Part shown: one piece after another, positions 60,112 through 64,000 of the stretch
How positions within the stretch are numbered: the first letter of the stretch is position 1
How the letters are laid out: every line of letters begins with the position of its first letter
The notes under the pieces: generated by a model
The model's database searches: none
What the model was told of the DNA's origin: nothing
What the model saw: only the letters and a program-made list of their open reading frames with translations
From: Botryotinia globosa
Lineage: Eukaryota; Ascomycota; Leotiomycetes; Helotiales; Sclerotiniaceae
Length of the DNA stretch: 64,000 nucleotides
NCBI GenBank assembly: GCA_014898425.1
Contig: RCSZ01000015.1
Location: 868,001-932,000, forward strand
Direction of reading: 5' to 3'
Translations under genes and position numbers: made by a program

Positions 60112-60192
60112 TCGACCACTTCGACCACTTCGACCACTTCGACCACTTTGATCAATTCATCTCCATCTCCATCTCCATCTCCATCTCCATCC
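60112..60192. repeat. TTCGACCAC and ATCTCC tandem repeats
   Basis: Four TTCGACCAC units (60112-60147) followed by about five CATCTC units (60160-60192). Confidence 0.85.
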
Positions 60193-60504
60193 ACATCTTT
60201 CGTCTTGCCTGTCTGGCCCAACCTTTTTGATATTCAATTCTGCTCTAATGATTCAAGAGTAATCCTTTCAAATCATACACAACCGTACCAACCAAACAAG
60301 AAAAGAAAAAGAAGAAAACAAACTCCAAAGCGGAACCTCCATATACAGGCACGCTCTCTTGGAATAAACGTCATGCGAGCGGAAACGCGATCCACTTTCA
60401 CAAAACAATTTTCTATTTATTAACTTGCGACAAGGAAGGACCTCGTGGGGTCTTGAACGTTTTATCTGTCGGTCGCTTGCTCAGTGCTCAGTGCTCGGTG
60501 CCCA

Positions 60505-60534
60505 CTGCCCACTGCCCACTGCCCACTGCCCACA
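60505..60534. repeat. GCCCACT tandem repeat
   Basis: About five CCCACTG units, preceded by two CAGTGCTC units. Confidence 0.8.
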
Positions 60535-60725
60535 CACATTAACTCGGTCGAGATTCACAATTTGATGGCCATGGTCAACGCGTGCAGGTACTAGATTGAA
60601 ACCTTGGAGCTCCGTGAAGGGTTTGAGCGGGTTCTAACTTCTGACACAGCATATATTACAGCTCAGTGCCAACCTCGTAATATTGAGAGGGGCATAAATT
60701 TTATCTTCTACACATCGATGGAAAG

Positions 60726-63164
60726 ATGGGTTTGTGGCCGTTCCGTTGGAAAAGTACTCGCAGAGCGTCGCGCAGTGGGGCTAGCACTTCTCGCTCCGAA
60801 CACCCAACCATGCACGATGCTGGCACGCAGCGGGACCCTGGAAGGCATGATGGATCCGAATCAAACCCTTTGTCAGTCCTCGAGAGGAGAAGAAGCCGGA
60901 GGGACTCTCAAAGGAGAAGGAAATCTTCGAGGGATTCGAATAAATTACAGAAGCCTGAAAGGCAAAGGACTTATAGTTTTTCTCCCGGTCGACACGATAG
61001 CATTCGCGTGCCTAGAGACGTGCATAGACCTCCGGTTCCTCCTTTACCTGCTGATGGTCGAGACGGAAGAGACACAACAATTGGACTCACAGATCAAGAA
61101 GCCGAGGAGTTAAAGGATTGGCAGAGGGTGCCAACATTACATAAAGGAGGTGCCGCGGAACTCTCAAGGCGAAAGTCGAGTAAAAAGCGCAAGGAAGAAT
61201 TTAATAGGGAAGAGGAGATTAAAGCAATGGTTTCCTGTATGCCCAGCAGACCGGCCGCAGATGCCTCATCATCTGGTCGTCCCATGAAGAGGGATAGCAA
61301 GAGAATGCGGACCGGATTGAAAGGGAACTTACACAACCCGCGTTCTGATATTTCTCTGCCAACGGCGGAATCGATGCGTTCTTCAGTATCTTCGAATTCC
61401 GAACATCAAACATCATGGAGAATATCTGCATTAGATGCGTTGGCACCACGCCCTACGATTCGACATTCCGAAAATCCTCGATATGCGCCTGGCGTAACCG
61501 GTTTTGGTTCAGATAGATCAGACTCGCAAAAGCGACGTATCTTGGATCGCATACATATTCCAGAAGAAGTTCTAAGAGCAAATAAGAGGATTGATGAACT
61601 TGCCGATGATCTGGACGCCCGAGAGCTTCGGGAGCTCATGGAAAGAGATCAGAAGAGGCGAGAAAGAAAGAAGGCGGATGAGAAGCTGAGAGCAGAGAGA
61701 AGGTTGGCAAGAAAGCAAGAGAAACAAAAGGCCGAAGAAGCAGCAGCAGCTCGATATGGCACACCACCACCGGATAACATGGAGAGGGGGGTTCTAGGAA
61801 GAGAGGTGCTAGGCCTAGGCATTGGAACTTCTGCGGTAACTACATCAAGCAAGAGGAGAGGATCAGATACTTGGGATTCTGGAAGAGGAAAGCGACCTGC
61901 GGATGCCTTTTTCAAAGACTCGCCCGCGCACGAAACTCCATTCGTTGACGAGAACCCAATTCCATCTTCAGAACATTCCGCGCCACTCGTAGGAAATGCG
62001 CAGGTTGGCACTATCGGCAGAGCTAATGTTTCACCACCTGCTTCACCAAAAGGCCATCTTCGATGGCCATCGAATATTTCACAGGTGGTAAACCTAGACA
62101 AATCCAGGGCTCCTTCTCCATCCAAAAAACAGCCTGTGGAAGCCAAAACTTCTCAGTCGTGGACATCATTCTTCAGACGAAACAAGAGACTTAGCAGGAC
62201 TTCCACACCGTCCTTCTCGAACACTTCACGGGAAACAGTGCAAACCGGACCACCGCCACATTTGGGATACACGCCCGTGGTTAGGCAAACGTCGAATGTT
62301 CCCAAACGAACGATGTCAAAGTTTAGAGAAGATTTACCCGAACTTCCAGTTTCACCACCGGACTCTCGACTACAATCTCCCGAGACTGATGTCGTACCAC
62401 CAATACGGACTGCTTATCCAGATAAGAGGGGTAGTATACGAAGATCTTTGGAGGAGCAACGCAGATACGATACTCCAATCAGTATCGCGCGTTTACGAGA
62501 TAGCACACCTACCAGTGGCCACAGATCAACAGATGTGCCTTCACCCGAACAACCCGCCCTTATCTCCCAATCTCTTGCATCAATAGATTCCGAAGGATCA
62601 TGGCTTTCGGGGAAGAAAACCGCTTCAAAACGAGGATCTGCACAGATGACATTGTCACCATTACGCGATTCTGCTAGCTCTTTACAGCAACGCTATAAAG
62701 AGTTGTCAGAATCTTCGGAAGAACTTGGAATTGCTGAAGACGAATACTTCAGTCGCATCACGCCGGGCCCTGAGGAAGACAATATGATGAAGCGACAATC
62801 TACCGGTCTTCCCATGGCTTCTAGCGATGAGGAAGATGGAGCTAGCATCAAACAAACCCCATCTCCAGAAGGGCAGACAAAATGGGGAGCTGTGGCAAGA
62901 CATGCTACTGTAATTCACCGCGAACGAGCGAAATCTCGCGCAGGACTTTTGGATGAGGCTGCTGAAGATTCTCCAGATTACCGAAGAAGTATTAGCTATC
63001 AGGCTGAATTCGTGGACGAGGATAGTCCTGGTATCAGCAGAGCTACAAGTGTTGACTTCGGACATGTTAGAAGAGTCAGTGCTGGTAGCGCGAGGCTTCT
63101 TGACATGAAACCAAGAGCTTCTGGAGAGGCACGAAGGACGAGTGCGAGTCATAATGACTCGTAA
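60726..63164 (+). CDS. Large disordered, basic protein of unknown function
   Basis: A single exon of 812 residues starts MGLWPFRWKSTRRASRSGAS. The sequence is Ser/Arg/Lys/Pro-rich with many RRxS-type sites (RRRKSSRDS, RRKSSKKRKEE) that would suit basophilic kinases. A charged helix at about 280-340 (IDELADDLDARELRELMER, then KKADEKLRAERRLARKQEK) is a predicted coiled coil. Motifs SFFRRNKRLSRTSTPSF and ELGIAEDEYFSRITPGPEE are likely ordered or binding segments. No enzyme domain, signal peptide or membrane segment was found. The long uninterrupted frame and ordered islands support a real gene. It is probably a regulatory or scaffold protein of filamentous ascomycetes. A membrane role from the Gly2-basic N-terminus is only a guess. 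Confidence 0.78.
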   Translation: MGLWPFRWKSTRRASRSGASTSRSEHPTMHDAGTQRDPGRHDGSESNPLSVLERRRSRRDSQRRRKSSRDSNKLQKPERQRTYSFSPGRHDSIRVPRDVHRPPVPPLPADGRDGRDTTIGLTDQEAEELKDWQRVPTLHKGGAAELSRRKSSKKRKEEFNREEEIKAMVSCMPSRPAADASSSGRPMKRDSKRMRTGLKGNLHNPRSDISLPTAESMRSSVSSNSEHQTSWRISALDALAPRPTIRHSENPRYAPGVTGFGSDRSDSQKRRILDRIHIPEEVLRANKRIDELADDLDARELRELMERDQKRRERKKADEKLRAERRLARKQEKQKAEEAAAARYGTPPPDNMERGVLGREVLGLGIGTSAVTTSSKRRGSDTWDSGRGKRPADAFFKDSPAHETPFVDENPIPSSEHSAPLVGNAQVGTIGRANVSPPASPKGHLRWPSNISQVVNLDKSRAPSPSKKQPVEAKTSQSWTSFFRRNKRLSRTSTPSFSNTSRETVQTGPPPHLGYTPVVRQTSNVPKRTMSKFREDLPELPVSPPDSRLQSPETDVVPPIRTAYPDKRGSIRRSLEEQRRYDTPISIARLRDSTPTSGHRSTDVPSPEQPALISQSLASIDSEGSWLSGKKTASKRGSAQMTLSPLRDSASSLQQRYKELSESSEELGIAEDEYFSRITPGPEEDNMMKRQSTGLPMASSDEEDGASIKQTPSPEGQTKWGAVARHATVIHRERAKSRAGLLDEAAEDSPDYRRSISYQAEFVDEDSPGISRATSVDFGHVRRVSAGSARLLDMKPRASGEARRTSASHNDS

Positions 63165-64000
63165 ATTCGCACTGGTAGAAGGATAAAGATTTTCAAGGAT
63201 AATGACAAAACGAAACGAGCACCACATTCTTTTAATTATTTCATTACAACCATTTTGTCACTATCGACACCCACGCTCATTGCAACTTTTCTTTTGTCAG
63301 CATTCGCTCCTTTGACCAACATTTCCTTGTAAAAAAGCTCGAATCGACCTAACAAATTATTGAAAAAAAGCTTCGCCTCGATCAATGTCATTGTCCATGA
63401 TATCTTTATATTCTAGACACCAATTAGCGACTTCTCAACAATCTATTCGCATTACTCCGCAATCACTATTTCACGGATTCACGACAAAACTTTTTCTTTA
63501 TTTCTTTTGCTTTTTTTCGGTTTCATAATGAATTGATATCCCCACTAGCACATAGATGTTTCTGCTTTTTTTGCTTTTTTGATATTTTCGAATCGATACC
63601 CCAACATGTATTTGAAATAGGGGACCGAAAAAAGAAATCGGGGTATCGTTGGGAGTGGAAAATTATGACGGCGTCACTCCTTTTTTACAGGATCTTGGGG
63701 AAAGTTTTTTGGGCGAGGGAGAAAATGGAAGGGAGGAAAAACATGTAATATTACTTCTTGAGCGGAAGAGATACCCGGGGATAGGAAAGTTGAGAGGGAG
63801 GGAGGGAGAGCAGGGCTCTTAAGGATTGGGCATTTGGGGAAGGTTATAGTATTTAGTAATAGTGAGCTACCTAGCTTCTTCTTTTTTGAAACTTTGTTTC
63901 CCTTCTGGTTGATTGATTTCTTGAGGTATAGATGAGGTGAGATGAGTGAGAATTGAAAAAGACTTGAAATTTTCAGAAATTGATGCGAGATTTGGGGTTG
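63165..64000. other. 3' flank at the window end
   Basis: T-rich and then purine-rich sequence with no credible coding frame; probably 3' UTR and intergenic. Confidence 0.5.

Larger units (their letters stand above)
53707..60725. other. 7-kb gene-free, repeat-rich region
   Basis: No coding gene is supported. Simple repeats are frequent and listed separately where clear. Pyrimidine-rich sequence from about 59.6 kb to 60.4 kb looks like a long promoter/leader for the gene at 60726. An ACCTAGGT palindrome is at 58181-58188. Confidence 0.6.

Noticed and set aside
59590..60423. 277-codon ORF before the disordered protein gene
   Set aside because: Made of His/Thr/Ser/Pro repeats from simple-sequence DNA (CATCCT, CACCCT, ATCTCC). 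It is more likely leader or spacer.

Overview
The window looks like nuclear DNA of a filamentous ascomycete (Pezizomycotina). Genes carry short GT-AG introns of about 48-90 bp with CTAAC/CTGAC-like branch sites. The gene content is fungal: a hybrid histidine kinase, a Zn2Cys6 regulator, eEF3, ATP25, RPO41 and CDC5/CEF1. An AT-rich repeat shows transition-type decay like that left by RIP. Overall style suggests Leotiomycetes, perhaps Sclerotiniaceae (Botrytis/Sclerotinia); that placement is inference from memory, not a search result.

Layout. 0-5 kb: hybrid histidine kinase (+). 6-9.3 kb: Zn2Cys6 factor of the NIT4/NirA-like type (-), rebuilt here as eight exons. 9.3-11.8 kb: no confident gene, one possible transposase relic. 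11.9-13.9 kb: DHA1-type MFS transporter (-). 15.4-16.4 kb: DcpS scavenger decapping enzyme (+), whose 3' coding end overlaps that of a GILT-family thiol reductase (-, 16.4-17.4 kb). 18.0-19.8 kb: atypical hexokinase-family kinase (+). 20.2-22.6 kb: splicing factor CEF1/CDC5 (-). 23.3-24.3 kb: small secreted Cys/Thr-rich protein (-). 25.1-29.3 kb: mitochondrial RNA polymerase RPO41 (-), head to head with ATP25 (+, 30.1-32.6 kb). 33.3-34.9 kb: secreted S1/P1 nuclease (+, eight exons). 35.2-37.0 kb: AT-rich island made of one transposon nested in another. 37.7-39.0 kb: uncharacterised protein (+). 40.3-43.8 kb: eEF3 (-). 43.8-47.9 kb: gene-free. 47.9-49.9 kb: secreted TolB/PD40 propeller protein (+) with an in-frame stop before its last conserved 32 codons. 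52.0-53.7 kb: FAD-linked oxidase pseudogene (+) with three lesions. 53.7-60.7 kb: gene-free, crowded with micro- and minisatellites. 60.7-63.2 kb: large disordered protein of unknown function (+).

There is no obvious secondary-metabolite cluster or CRISPR-like system. Functional links are local: the RPO41/ATP25 divergent pair (mitochondrial gene expression) and several secreted or surface proteins (nuclease, propeller, Cys-rich protein). The items most worth following are the nested element with its 8-bp and TTAG duplications, the possible stop-codon readthrough in the propeller gene, the coding overlap of DcpS and GILT, and the 14-nt exon that encodes the GILT active-site loop. Exon coordinates were worked out by hand from splice signals and reading frame; no transcript data were available.
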